Source: Thiodiazotropha sp037382205
GTDB taxonomy: Bacteria > Pseudomonadota > Gammaproteobacteria > Chromatiales > Chromatiaceae
DNA length: 64,000 bases
Assembly: GCA_037382205.1 (NCBI GenBank)
Contig: JARRQD010000022.1
Coordinates: 1 to 64,000 of the forward strand
Direction: 5' to 3'
In this document: positions 15,803 through 24,936 of the stretch, in pieces
Layout of the letters: every line of letters begins with the position of its first letter
Numbering within the stretch: the stretch's first letter is position 1
The notes under the pieces: model-generated
The model's database searches: none
What the model saw: the letters and a program-made list of their open reading frames with translations, nothing else
What the model was told of the DNA's origin: nothing
Made by a program: the position numbers and the translations under genes

Positions 15803-18589
15803 ATGGGTTTTTTAACACTCTATATAAACACTGCCATCGCTGGCCTATTGGACGAAACAGTCGCCCATCCCCCAATTCCACTACTGACTGAATCCGGCCA
15901 ACATGTGGTGGGCAGCGGACAACCCTACAGCCCGAAAAAGAGCTGTGCCGGCAGTGGTTGCCACGATTATGAAAAGATCACCCACGCCTATCACATACAG
16001 CAGGGCAGGGATGAAGCAAGGGACGACTATGGTCGGGATCATGGCCAGCCCCAACTCTTTTCACCCGGTTACTTTGGTGGCTATAACTGCATGGGTGGCA
16101 GTAATACAGACATTACGGCAAAAAAGCAGAATGCATCGATTGATAGTTTCGCCGATCTGGGTACCCCAGATCTGGTAATGCGCTGTACCCGCTGCCATTC
16201 GGGGGGCGGCTGGATGGAGACCGACCGTAACGGCCGGCGCTATGATGCTGTGGATAGCGCAACCGTGGACTATCTGGATGGGGACTACTACAGTCGTAGC
16301 GTCGATGAAGCAGGGCAAGCCGTTGTCGAACTCTGGGATTGGCAGGCCTCTGGTGTGGCTGAAAACGATTGTTTGCTCTGCCATGTCAATCTGGGTGAGA
16401 TGGTCAGTCATGACAACCAGTTGGATAGCGAAACGACAGCGTTTACCCATGCCACCACGCTGCGCTCGGAGCTGATGCGTTCAGGTAAGTTTCGTTATGC
16501 GGCGACCGCCATGCTTGAGTTTTTGGATCTCAATATGGATGAGGAGGGCCAACCTCAACCCCTGGTCAGCTTCACTCGCCAGGATGATGACAGCGACGGT
16601 AGCGTCAGTGCTTCAGAGATAGCGCTCGATGACAATGAACTGCCGATTGTCGAATGGAATGCGGATGCCTTTACCGAACAGGGACTGGTGACCATTCCCA
16701 TGGTTCGCTATCCGGGTAACGACAACTGTATGTATTGTCACTTAACCTCGAATTCACGACGGGGCTTTTACGGTTTCGGTGAGGGTGCCGAGGCGGTATT
16801 TGATGAAGATGGCCTGCAGGTTCGTGATTATCAGGACGATGTCCACAAGGGACAGGTATGGAAGGAAGCCAACGGGGAAGAGCGTGACATTGAGAATTGT
16901 AATGCCTGCCATAGCCGCAACTACTACAAAAAGAGCTTCGGCTATCAAGCCGACCTGGATGCCAACCACAACTTCCTGAAAGGTAATTCCGATATGGATA
17001 TTGCCAATGACAAGGATTACAACCCACCGGCGAAATCCTGCGTCTACTGTCACGAACAGGCAGAGACTCCGGCCATCCCTTCAGGTCATGAAGATATGCT
17101 GGCGGCCCACCGTGAGCGTTGGAAGCTGGCAGGAGATATGACCGGCTACACAGAAGATTCGCTGGATCGTATCACCCAGACCCATCTGGATGTTCTGGCC
17201 TGCGAAGCCTGCCACATCACCGATAAGGCGTCTCGTGGTACACCGATACAGATCATGTACCGCTACTCAGCGACAGAGGATGGCACACTGAAGGTGAGGC
17301 CTTATAACGCCCGCTATCGTGCTCAATGGCTCGATAAGACCAGTGGCCATGTACTGACCAAAACGGAACGCAACAGTATTTTCAAGATGGAGATCGATGA
17401 ACAGGGTAACCGAACCGGTCTGATGATCGATCCGGTCTCTGGTGACACCGTGGGTAACGTCGATGTACAGATGTCCCATGGTAGCTGGCGCTTTTCAGAC
17501 CCTGAGGATTACGCAGGCATCGTGGCGCAAAAGGGTGCTTACGACAAACTGCTGAGTTCAAAGGGTATGGAGAATCCTGATACGGTACTGAGATGGGGCG
17601 CATCCAACTTTTATGTGCTCTCACACAACACCCGGCCTGCTCCTGAGTCGGTTCAGTGTGAGGAGTGTCATGAGAAAAACTCACGGGGGGCTTTCAGTTC
17701 GCTGATTTCAACCTCTGGTGTGATGGGTGCTTCTAACAGTAAGACGGTTGTCGAGCTTCCAGACAGACGACTGATCGATGAAGGCATCGTTGAAATGGCC
17801 TTTCCTTCCATGAAAGCAGACGATGCAGGCGTGATTACTGAGAATGTGGAGGATCTGCTCTACTACAGCGCCATCAACCCCTCTCTGTCGATCCTGGGTA
17901 CGGCCAATGCACCGGTATTTGCCGGTTATATGAGTGAGTCAGATGCCGATACCGGCATGGCAGGCTTGGGTCTGCGCAGTGAAGAGATTGCTGTGTTGCG
18001 TGAACAGATGCCTTCCTCCAGCACAATCTACCTGTTCAAGCCCCGTTACGGTGATCAGATGGTGAAGGATAGCGCCATCATGACCGACAGAAACGGGCAG
18101 GCTGCAACGGTCATGATGACCTATCGCTTCCTAATACGTGTGGAAGCTGGTGAGCCGGTTGATGCGGCAACTCAGGCGGGCCGGATGAATCTCTCCCAAG
18201 TCTATAAGATTGAGGCCAAAAACAGCGATGGTGAGTCGGTTAAGCAGTTCCCCGGAACCCCTCTCTTCATCAAGCTTCCATGGACCGGCACCAATCAGCA
18301 GGCCTTGACCGTAATTTCTTCGGAAAACGGTGAGAGCTGGAGTGATTTGCAGGCCGATCAGATCGTTGTCGCCAAGCCGGCTACATCAGACCAGGATGGT
18401 TATGTCGTCCTCAGAACCGATCATCTGAGCTTTTTTGCCGTCGCAGAGAGAACGGAAACGGACGATACAAACTCTGATAGTGACAACAGCAGTAACGACA
18501 GCGGTGGTAATGGAGGCGGTGGCGCCGTGTTGATACTACCTTTGCTGCTGTTGGGTTGGTCACTGCGTAAAAGGCTCATTCAGGATTAG
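15803..18589 (+). CDS. Octahaem c-type cytochrome with GlyGly-CTERM-like tail
   Basis: A 928-aa protein. Haem motifs: one long CAGSGCH (residues 48-54) and seven CXXCH at about 128, 190, 309, 366, 413, 467 and 619. An EF-hand-like loop (D261, D263, D265, G266, E272) may bind calcium. The long C-terminal part is haem-free. The end is a Ser/Asp/Gly-rich linker, GGGG, a hydrophobic helix and LRKR, which is the layout of GlyGly-CTERM (rhombosortase) sorting tails and suggests surface processing. The N-terminal signal is weak, with no positive n-region, yet a stop codon 10 codons upstream with no alternative start fixes the start near 15803. First gene of the operon and probably the terminal surface cytochrome. 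Confidence 0.85.
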   Translation: MGFLTLYINTAIAGLLDETVAHPPIPLLTESGQHVVGSGQPYSPKKSCAGSGCHDYEKITHAYHIQQGRDEARDDYGRDHGQPQLFSPGYFGGYNCMGGSNTDITAKKQNASIDSFADLGTPDLVMRCTRCHSGGGWMETDRNGRRYDAVDSATVDYLDGDYYSRSVDEAGQAVVELWDWQASGVAENDCLLCHVNLGEMVSHDNQLDSETTAFTHATTLRSELMRSGKFRYAATAMLEFLDLNMDEEGQPQPLVSFTRQDDDSDGSVSASEIALDDNELPIVEWNADAFTEQGLVTIPMVRYPGNDNCMYCHLTSNSRRGFYGFGEGAEAVFDEDGLQVRDYQDDVHKGQVWKEANGEERDIENCNACHSRNYYKKSFGYQADLDANHNFLKGNSDMDIANDKDYNPPAKSCVYCHEQAETPAIPSGHEDMLAAHRERWKLAGDMTGYTEDSLDRITQTHLDVLACEACHITDKASRGTPIQIMYRYSATEDGTLKVRPYNARYRAQWLDKTSGHVLTKTERNSIFKMEIDEQGNRTGLMIDPVSGDTVGNVDVQMSHGSWRFSDPEDYAGIVAQKGAYDKLLSSKGMENPDTVLRWGASNFYVLSHNTRPAPESVQCEECHEKNSRGAFSSLISTSGVMGASNSKTVVELPDRRLIDEGIVEMAFPSMKADDAGVITENVEDLLYYSAINPSLSILGTANAPVFAGYMSESDADTGMAGLGLRSEEIAVLREQMPSSSTIYLFKPRYGDQMVKDSAIMTDRNGQAATVMMTYRFLIRVEAGEPVDAATQAGRMNLSQVYKIEAKNSDGESVKQFPGTPLFIKLPWTGTNQQALTVISSENGESWSDLQADQIVVAKPATSDQDGYVVLRTDHLSFFAVAERTETDDTNSDSDNSSNDSGGNGGGGAVLILPLLLLGWSLRKRLIQD

Positions 18590-18601
18590 TCGATCAATCT
18601 T

Positions 18602-18820
18602 ATGGAATCCAAGATCGATAGCATCAAGAAGATGCTGCCATGGGGTGCCGGCGCCGGATTCGCGACCGGGCATATGATGCTGACGTCACAATGTACCATT
18701 GTGACGCTCGGACTATGCACCGGTTGCGCTGGCTGCGCGGTTGCCCTGGTTTCTCTGGTGAGCTGGGGGGCGCTGAAGGATCGCCCCCCCAAGCAACTCA
18801 ATCATACTGTAGATGAATAG
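18602..18820 (+). CDS. Small Cys-rich membrane protein in the cytochrome operon
   Basis: A 72-aa protein with a charged N-terminus and a hydrophobic central part holding CTIVTLGLCTGCAGCAVAL. Four Cys lie within about 15 residues (C-x7-C-x2-C-x2-C). There is no CXXCH, so no haem c. It lies 12 bases after the octahaem gene and overlaps the barrel gene by 8, so it is co-translated. The family is not recognised. The clustered Cys could bind a metal or an iron-sulfur cluster, or act in redox relay or maturation (inference). Confidence 0.7.
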   Translation: MESKIDSIKKMLPWGAGAGFATGHMMLTSQCTIVTLGLCTGCAGCAVALVSLVSWGALKDRPPKQLNHTVDE

Positions 18821-20069
18821 GCCGGCGATTTGTGCGATTGTCAGTCATCTCCTGCTCCTTCCCATCGCTGCTACGGTGAAAGCCGGAGTCTCAGGAGACA
18901 GTGAACTCCGACTGCAAGTGGATAACACCCATTTCGGTGAGACTGAGGCCTCGATTGAGCTGTGGAATGACCTCTACTATACGGATCGATCCAGTGGGCT
19001 CGATCTGGGGATTCAGTTTGCCATCGAAACTGGTGAGCCAAATGACACAGGTCGACTCTATCAATGCTTCATTCGCAGCGATGGGGAAGGTTTGGGACCT
19101 GACATTACCATTGGTCGATTCGAACATATTGACAGTCGCGGATTCAGCAACCTGGACGGTATCTCATTCGATCAACAGTCAGACCAGATCGGTTGGAGGC
19201 TCTATGCCGGTAAACCAAGAAGATTTGAAACTTCTTGGGAAGAAGATGCCAATCTGGTTTTAGGGCTATTTTCAGATCTCAATATTTTGTCTGTTTATCA
19301 GACGGATCGATTTAGCAGGCTCTTGCTTAATCTGGGTCTGGAACGACGTTGGAGCAGGAGACGACAGAGCAATCTCCATTTAGGTCTGAGCGGTGAAAGG
19401 CCAAAAGTCGATGCCGGTCCGCAATTCAAAGATTTCAATCTGGCGGCAGATTGGGATCTGGATGACCAATACTTCCACAGGATGGTACTTGATGCCCATT
19501 ATGACCTTAAGGCACAGGGCTTTCTGAGATTAGGCTATCGCTATTTCCGACCTAATGAGGAACCAGAGACTTTTCGTGATCGTTACCATGGCTTCTTCAG
19601 CATGGAGCGACAGTCACTACTCAAAGGTGTCTGGCAGTTGCCCGAATATCGAAGATTGCAAACCAATTTCGAGCTCAACGGTAGTCGGCAGGCGCAGGGC
19701 AATGGTGGGCTCGGTTTAGCTTCCGAGCTGATCTACACCACCGGATTTGGTGCTGTATGGGATACCCGGCTCGACTATCTGGAATCAGATGACGACTATG
19801 CCTTTTCTGGTTATCTGCGATACAAACAACCGATTGATTCCAGTTCGAGAATAGAGCTGGAGAGCGTTTATCAAAAGAAATTCACCCAACTTTCTGGTAA
19901 TAACCATTTGCTAGGGCTCTCATGCTCCTATTCAAAACGGATTAAATCGGCTTGGCAGGTCGATCTCAGTGGCGAATGGTTGGACCACTCGGAGCGGGAC
20001 GATGAGTATCGACTGGCCCTCTCGTTGCGCTACGAGTTCTATCAAACCAATGTTGGAGAGTTGCCATGA
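18813..20069 (+). CDS. Outer-membrane beta-barrel, candidate porin of a cytochrome conduit
   Basis: A 418-aa protein with a signal peptide (cleavage near VKA|GVSG) and then about 390 residues of alternating amphipathic strands (for example YFHRMVLDAHYDL, GFLRLGYRYFRP, RLALSLRYEFY near the C-terminus). No known porin family was recognised by eye. In porin-cytochrome complexes (MtrB, OmbB, PioB) a barrel sheathes a periplasmic multihaem protein; the next gene is such a cytochrome, overlapping by 4 bases. The barrel is smaller than MtrB (about 670 aa). Function is inferred from context. Confidence 0.72.
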   Translation: MNRPAICAIVSHLLLLPIAATVKAGVSGDSELRLQVDNTHFGETEASIELWNDLYYTDRSSGLDLGIQFAIETGEPNDTGRLYQCFIRSDGEGLGPDITIGRFEHIDSRGFSNLDGISFDQQSDQIGWRLYAGKPRRFETSWEEDANLVLGLFSDLNILSVYQTDRFSRLLLNLGLERRWSRRRQSNLHLGLSGERPKVDAGPQFKDFNLAADWDLDDQYFHRMVLDAHYDLKAQGFLRLGYRYFRPNEEPETFRDRYHGFFSMERQSLLKGVWQLPEYRRLQTNFELNGSRQAQGNGGLGLASELIYTTGFGAVWDTRLDYLESDDDYAFSGYLRYKQPIDSSSRIELESVYQKKFTQLSGNNHLLGLSCSYSKRIKSAWQVDLSGEWLDHSERDDEYRLALSLRYEFYQTNVGELP

Positions 20070-20668
20070 GAGTGTTTTTGCTGGTCTATCTACTGTTGGC
20101 CTGCACTCAAGCCTTCGCTGAAGTGGCGGCAGGTGAGGAGGGTGAGAAAAGTTGGTGGGAGAAGCGTCATGAGAGAGCTGATCTCTACTTTCCCCATAAT
20201 GCCCACCTGGAAGTTATGCAACAGGGTAAGGATCTCTGTATGGCTTGTCATCCATTTAACAATAACAAGATTACCGATTTGGAGTTGCTGGAGAGTCTGC
20301 AAACGATCTACAACGAACCGCTGGAGGAGATCTGTCACTCCTGCCATATGCAGACCCGAACCGCCCCCTTGGCTTGTGAGGTTTGCCATACCGATCCGCA
20401 GACCATTCGGCCACCTGATCATCAAGGGGACTACACCTGGTTCCACACAGAAGCGGCAAGGCTCGATGAGAAGGCCTGCCGCAGCTGTCATATCGACTTG
20501 AGTTTCTGTACAGACTGCCATTTCAAACGTAATCCCGCCAAGCATATGATGCATCCGCTGGGCTATCGCGACCGGCATGGTCTGGAAGCGAGAGTTAATT
20601 CGACCTCTTGTGCTGGCTGTCATCAGTTGGGTTATTGCAGTGAATGCCATGCGGGGAGTGGGAAATGA
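20066..20668 (+). CDS. Periplasmic heptahaem c-type cytochrome
   Basis: A 200-aa protein with signal peptide (TQAFA|EVA) and seven CXXCH sites: CMACH, CHSCH, CEVCH, CRSCH, CTDCH, CAGCH, CSECH. One haem per about 25 residues implies a compact wire-like packing. Several distal His candidates are present (PHNAHLEV, KHMMHPL). ATGA overlaps join it to both neighbours. By position it would be the periplasmic partner of the barrel, similar in size and haem count to the Oma/Mtr-type cytochromes. Confidence 0.88.
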   Translation: MRVFLLVYLLLACTQAFAEVAAGEEGEKSWWEKRHERADLYFPHNAHLEVMQQGKDLCMACHPFNNNKITDLELLESLQTIYNEPLEEICHSCHMQTRTAPLACEVCHTDPQTIRPPDHQGDYTWFHTEAARLDEKACRSCHIDLSFCTDCHFKRNPAKHMMHPLGYRDRHGLEARVNSTSCAGCHQLGYCSECHAGSGK

Positions 20669-21648
20669 GTCGTTGGTTCATTGTATTGATCTTATCTACA
20701 TTAATTGCCTGCGGAGGCGATGATCAATCGTCGCCCGACACAGCCAGGCCAGGTAACTTGTTGCTGGATGAGAGCCACGGAGACAACGGATTGGCTTGGG
20801 GATTAGAAAACTGTGATGGTTGCCATGCGATGACGGTGATTCATAAGGATACGACAACAACCATCAGAGAGATGGTTCGGGATAAAGGGTATGAGACCTG
20901 CACTGGATGCCATGGTGACAATGGGACCAACGAGCCCCGTGAATGCCTGATCTGCCATAACCCGAATGATCTGCCGTCTGCACCCTACCTCGATGGGCGC
21001 CACTCGCACACTTTCCCAACATCGGGCAGTTCTGAGATGAGCGACGAGGATTGCCTGGTCTGTCACCACTACTCCGACATGGATGGCACCTTTGATCTGA
21101 ATCTCGATTTAACAAGTTTCAATGATGTGGCAGGCCAACCCTCCGCCTACCTGGCTGAAGCGGATTTCTGTTTGCGTTGTCACAACCGGGATCATCAACA
21201 GAGTGGTTTTGAGATTGTTGGCGAAAGTTATCTTGACCCATTGATCGCTTTAGAGGATGACTATCAGCACATCGACTACCATGGCTGGCGAGATGGTTCA
21301 GGTCAGCGTACTTATAACGGTCTAAGGTCGGCCTACGTTTATCCTCAAGTGGTGGATTGCACGGATTGTCATGCCATGCATGGCACCGAGAATCAGAAAT
21401 TGATTATTGATACGACCCGTAAAGGTGCGCGTATGCTCAATGAGCCGCCATTTACCTCAGCGGAGTTTCCCATCGAGATAGGTGACCAGGGAGACTATGC
21501 GCAACTTTGCGTAATTTGCCATGCCATGCAGTTTGAAGTTGATGAAGGGGGGCAGGATGCCGGAAATGGATTGCGTGGCGTCCATCTCGTTGGTGATGAT
21601 TGCCGACCTTGCCATACCCATGGTGAGGCCTCACAGGTGGGGTTATGA
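20665..21648 (+). CDS. Octahaem c-type cytochrome lipoprotein
   Basis: A 327-aa protein starting at the ATG inside an ATGA overlap; an upstream ATG at 20644 lies inside the previous gene and lacks a signal. The N-terminus ends in lipobox LIAC (Cys16) followed by GGDD. Eight CXXCH: CDGCH, CTGCH, CLICH, CLVCH, CLRCH, CTDCH, CVICH, CRPCH. The Gly at +2 does not signal inner-membrane retention, so outer-membrane anchoring is expected. Probably the surface or inner-leaflet haem protein of the conduit. Confidence 0.88.
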   Translation: MSRWFIVLILSTLIACGGDDQSSPDTARPGNLLLDESHGDNGLAWGLENCDGCHAMTVIHKDTTTTIREMVRDKGYETCTGCHGDNGTNEPRECLICHNPNDLPSAPYLDGRHSHTFPTSGSSEMSDEDCLVCHHYSDMDGTFDLNLDLTSFNDVAGQPSAYLAEADFCLRCHNRDHQQSGFEIVGESYLDPLIALEDDYQHIDYHGWRDGSGQRTYNGLRSAYVYPQVVDCTDCHAMHGTENQKLIIDTTRKGARMLNEPPFTSAEFPIEIGDQGDYAQLCVICHAMQFEVDEGGQDAGNGLRGVHLVGDDCRPCHTHGEASQVGL

Positions 21649-22535
21649 GTCGATCAATTGTCCTGGTTTTCTGGTTCGCTCTGCTGTTGCTGGCCTCGAC
21701 AGTTGGCTTTGCCAGAGATGACTACAAATTACCACCACTGCATCACCCGGTGGCGATTCAACTCCCCGCTGAGATGACCATACCGGAGGACTTTTCCCTC
21801 GGCGAGCATAGCGAACTGATTTGTGATACCTGCCATGGGATCGAAAACCTGAAAGATATCCCACTTGATGAAGTCGATCCTGATGAAGATAACTTTCTTC
21901 ACTACGGTCCCTATGAGGATCTGACCGATTTCTGTTACCACTGTCATGAAGAGCAGGGTCAGCAACGATACAACCTTCATGTGATGCTTGATAACGCCGG
22001 TGAGATCGATGACTCAGGTTGCACCTATTGTCACGCAGAGATACCGGACCCCGCTGAAGAGATAGCCGTTGATGAGATGGAGTTTCGCCTACCGAAGGAG
22101 AAGCTCTGCTATGGCTGCCATTTAAAGACTCCCCATCTGAATGCGCTCACTCATCTGCAGGAGCCGGATGAGAAGATGTTGCAACGCATCGCCCTTGCAG
22201 AAGAGCAACAAAAGGTCAAGTTGCCTCTCGACAGTGACGGCAGGGTCACTTGTATAACCTGCCACACCCCCCATCAGTCTGGTGTTATCGATCCGCAAAG
22301 GGCGGGGGGCAAAAGTGTCGAAGAGCGTTCAATCGATGATGGCATCCTCTATCGGCGTACGGCCTGGAGCCGACTTTTTGCCGAGGACAAGGCCCTACGA
22401 CTGAAAGCGCTGAAAGAAGAACATCAAAAACAGTTCGCTAAAACCCATTATCAGCGAGTTGAAAAGGAGATACTGATCAGATTGCCCGCCAAAGACGGAA
22501 CACTCTGTCTCTCCTGCCATGAATTTGAGGACTAG
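21645..22535 (+). CDS. Periplasmic hexahaem c-type cytochrome
   Basis: A 296-aa protein with signal peptide (VGFA|RDD) and six CXXCH: CDTCH, CYHCH, CTYCH, CYGCH, CITCH, CLSCH. Acidic linkers separate the haem sites and a long Lys/Glu-rich helical stretch (about residues 225-280) lies before the last haem. ATGA overlap with the lipoprotein gene. Probably shuttles electrons between the inner-membrane fusion protein encoded next and the outer-membrane proteins (inference). Confidence 0.87.
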   Translation: MSRSIVLVFWFALLLLASTVGFARDDYKLPPLHHPVAIQLPAEMTIPEDFSLGEHSELICDTCHGIENLKDIPLDEVDPDEDNFLHYGPYEDLTDFCYHCHEEQGQQRYNLHVMLDNAGEIDDSGCTYCHAEIPDPAEEIAVDEMEFRLPKEKLCYGCHLKTPHLNALTHLQEPDEKMLQRIALAEEQQKVKLPLDSDGRVTCITCHTPHQSGVIDPQRAGGKSVEERSIDDGILYRRTAWSRLFAEDKALRLKALKEEHQKQFAKTHYQRVEKEILIRLPAKDGTLCLSCHEFED

Positions 22536-22537
22536 AC

Positions 22538-24817
22538 GTGTCACTAACCGGTTTTAAAGAACAACTCAAACAGTTCATTCGCAGTCAGTGGTTCCGTTAT
22601 CTGACCATATCTCTAATGACATTGTTGCTGTTCGCCCCTTTACTGCTCATTCCACAAATTTTTGAGCAGAGCGATCTGTGTGGCGGTATGTGCATGAGAC
22701 GCTTCTTTCTACTCTTTCCCGGTATCGGCTGGGATGACTTTACCCGGCAGATTGAAACCGCAGCGATTGGCGTGGCGATTCTGCTGACCATCTTAACGGT
22801 GACATTTCTATTTGGCCGGCTCTGGTGTGGCTATCTCTGTCCCATGGGCGGCCTGCCAGAACTGGTCAGCAAATTGCTTCATGATCGCTGGAAGATCGAC
22901 TACCGCTCTCTGCCTCAGGTGCCGATTCGCTATGGCTATTTCATTACCTATCTGATCCTGCTGCCGGCATTGGGGTTCAGTGCCTGTACTCTGTGTAATT
23001 TCATTACCCTACCCAGGTTGTTTGAAGCTCTGAGCGGTGATTTGAGGGGGATTGCCTATCTGATATCAACCATTGGTGCAGTGAATCTCGGCTTACTCAT
23101 ACTGCTCGGATTTTTTGCCAAACTTGGCCGGGGATATTGTCAGTTTCTCTGTCCGATAGGCGCAATTGATGGCTTGGTCAATCGGTTAAGCGCCAAGCTG
23201 CGTTTTGTACGTCGGGTTCGGGTGGAGCGGAGCCGTTGTACCGGATGCCGGGTCTGTGCGGAGGTCTGTATCTGCGGTGCAGTCCGCATGGTGGACCGGG
23301 TTGCGGTGGTCGATCAACTCTCCTGTATGTCCTGTCGGGAGTGTGTGGTGGCTTGTGAGTGGGGGGCCATAGATTGGCTGCCCATGCCTTCAGAAAAGGT
23401 GCCCAAGCGCCTCAAGAAAGGTATTGAAGTTGCACCACCCCCAGTTTGGACTGCGGTGACCCCAGAGCAGAATTTACAGCAAAAGAACAACAATCGAAGA
23501 CGCTGGGTTTTCATCGGTCTGCTCTCCACGATTGCACTGCTGTGGTTCAGCATGGATGATGCCGCGGCCGGCGAGCGACAATCCGATCCGGATGGCTGCT
23601 TGGTTTGTCATGCCGCAGAGGGGCTTGCCTATGTGGGTGAGAACGGTGTTATCCGCAATGCCTCAATCGATTCAGAATACTATTTTTCTTCGATACATGG
23701 CAATGTGCCCTGCCGGGACTGCCACCGAAAGATCCGTGAGTACCCACACAAAGAAGAGAATGGGGAAGTTGATTGTGCGGCTTCATGCCATCTCGAAGAG
23801 CCCTCCCAGGGGGTCGCCTACAGCCATCAGGAGATCGCTGAGGAGTATACAGATTCGATCCATGGTAAAGGGGCTGTTGATGGTTTAACAGCGAACAATC
23901 GATGGGATGAGAGTCGCAATGATCAACCACCCTCCTGTCGACGCTGCCACTCGAATACCCTCTACATCCCATTGGATAAAAGAGAAGAGTTCAAAGAGAT
24001 CTTTGCTCATGAAGAGGAGGTTTGCGGCAACTGTCATCAGGGAGAGGTTTGGAATGGTCAGATGGGTGGGCATATCCTGCGTCGGCTGCTCGGTGTCCGT
24101 TGGACAAAGCAAGAGGAGGTGGCCATGTGCAATGACTGCCACCAGGATCATCAAGCAATGACAGAGACCGAACGGGAGGATACTCCGTCTGGTGAGAATA
24201 AGCCCAGCGATCCCCACTTCGTCTACGCCTCGGACAGTTACGAGATGACCCTGCATGGGCGACTGGTAAATGAAGAGAACAGCCATGGCGTCTCCTGTAA
24301 CGAGTGTCATGCGCCTGAGGGATACCATCACGGCATTCTGCCAACCGAGCACCCAAAGTCTGCAGTTAACCCCGAGCAGCTTCCGGAGCTGTGTGGTTCA
24401 TCCGGGTGTCACGGTTATGTCAATAACCCCTACAACGAAGATTTCCTGCGGAGTGACATGCATGACCTTGATTGGGTGCCTGGGTACTTTGTCAACACCT
24501 CCCTGATTGAGGCCTGGCAGACATCAAATTGGCAAAAAGTGCTGATGTTTGTTGTTCCTGTATCAGTGATATTTATTGTCACTGGTGTTTTTTGGTCAAT
24601 TTTTGCGGGTTCCAGGACGGACTCATTACCCATTCTGGGTGGCAATCGATTTGAGAAGGTCTTCCTGGCCAGAAAGAAGCGTCCTAATAAAAAAGAGAAG
24701 AAAACCGATCAGCTGGTTAAGGATAAAGTCTTCCGACATGGAGAGAAAAGAAGGTGGGCATCTAAGTTCAAGCGGTTTCGAAGAAAACAGGACAATCACC
24801 AAGAAATCGCTGACTAA
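22538..24817 (+). CDS. NapH-like iron-sulfur membrane protein fused to an octahaem cytochrome
   Basis: A 759-aa protein starting at GTG. Residues 1-225 are a NapH/NosR-like membrane domain with cytoplasmic Cys motifs WCGYLCPMG (96-104) and YCQFLCPIG (200-208). Residues 234-273 hold two 4Fe-4S motifs (CTGCRVCAEVC and CMSCRECVVAC). A helix (323-338) crosses to the periplasm, where six CXXCH (354, 392, 467, 496, 531, 587), one CAASCH (413) and one CGSSGCH (619) bind haem. A last helix (666-690) returns to a very basic cytoplasmic tail. The layout fits a quinol dehydrogenase that passes electrons from the membrane to periplasmic cytochromes in one chain. SxHG motifs precede several haems. Confidence 0.88.
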   Translation: MSLTGFKEQLKQFIRSQWFRYLTISLMTLLLFAPLLLIPQIFEQSDLCGGMCMRRFFLLFPGIGWDDFTRQIETAAIGVAILLTILTVTFLFGRLWCGYLCPMGGLPELVSKLLHDRWKIDYRSLPQVPIRYGYFITYLILLPALGFSACTLCNFITLPRLFEALSGDLRGIAYLISTIGAVNLGLLILLGFFAKLGRGYCQFLCPIGAIDGLVNRLSAKLRFVRRVRVERSRCTGCRVCAEVCICGAVRMVDRVAVVDQLSCMSCRECVVACEWGAIDWLPMPSEKVPKRLKKGIEVAPPPVWTAVTPEQNLQQKNNNRRRWVFIGLLSTIALLWFSMDDAAAGERQSDPDGCLVCHAAEGLAYVGENGVIRNASIDSEYYFSSIHGNVPCRDCHRKIREYPHKEENGEVDCAASCHLEEPSQGVAYSHQEIAEEYTDSIHGKGAVDGLTANNRWDESRNDQPPSCRRCHSNTLYIPLDKREEFKEIFAHEEEVCGNCHQGEVWNGQMGGHILRRLLGVRWTKQEEVAMCNDCHQDHQAMTETEREDTPSGENKPSDPHFVYASDSYEMTLHGRLVNEENSHGVSCNECHAPEGYHHGILPTEHPKSAVNPEQLPELCGSSGCHGYVNNPYNEDFLRSDMHDLDWVPGYFVNTSLIEAWQTSNWQKVLMFVVPVSVIFIVTGVFWSIFAGSRTDSLPILGGNRFEKVFLARKKRPNKKEKKTDQLVKDKVFRHGEKRRWASKFKRFRRKQDNHQEIAD

Positions 24818-24936
24818 AACGTCATTCCAGCGAATCCCGGAATCTCGAAGCTTGATCTGTCCACACCAGACATTCAATACGATACGAATGCAAAACAGAG
24901 ACGGCCTGAGTAGAAAATAGCTATTGAGCCAAAGCA

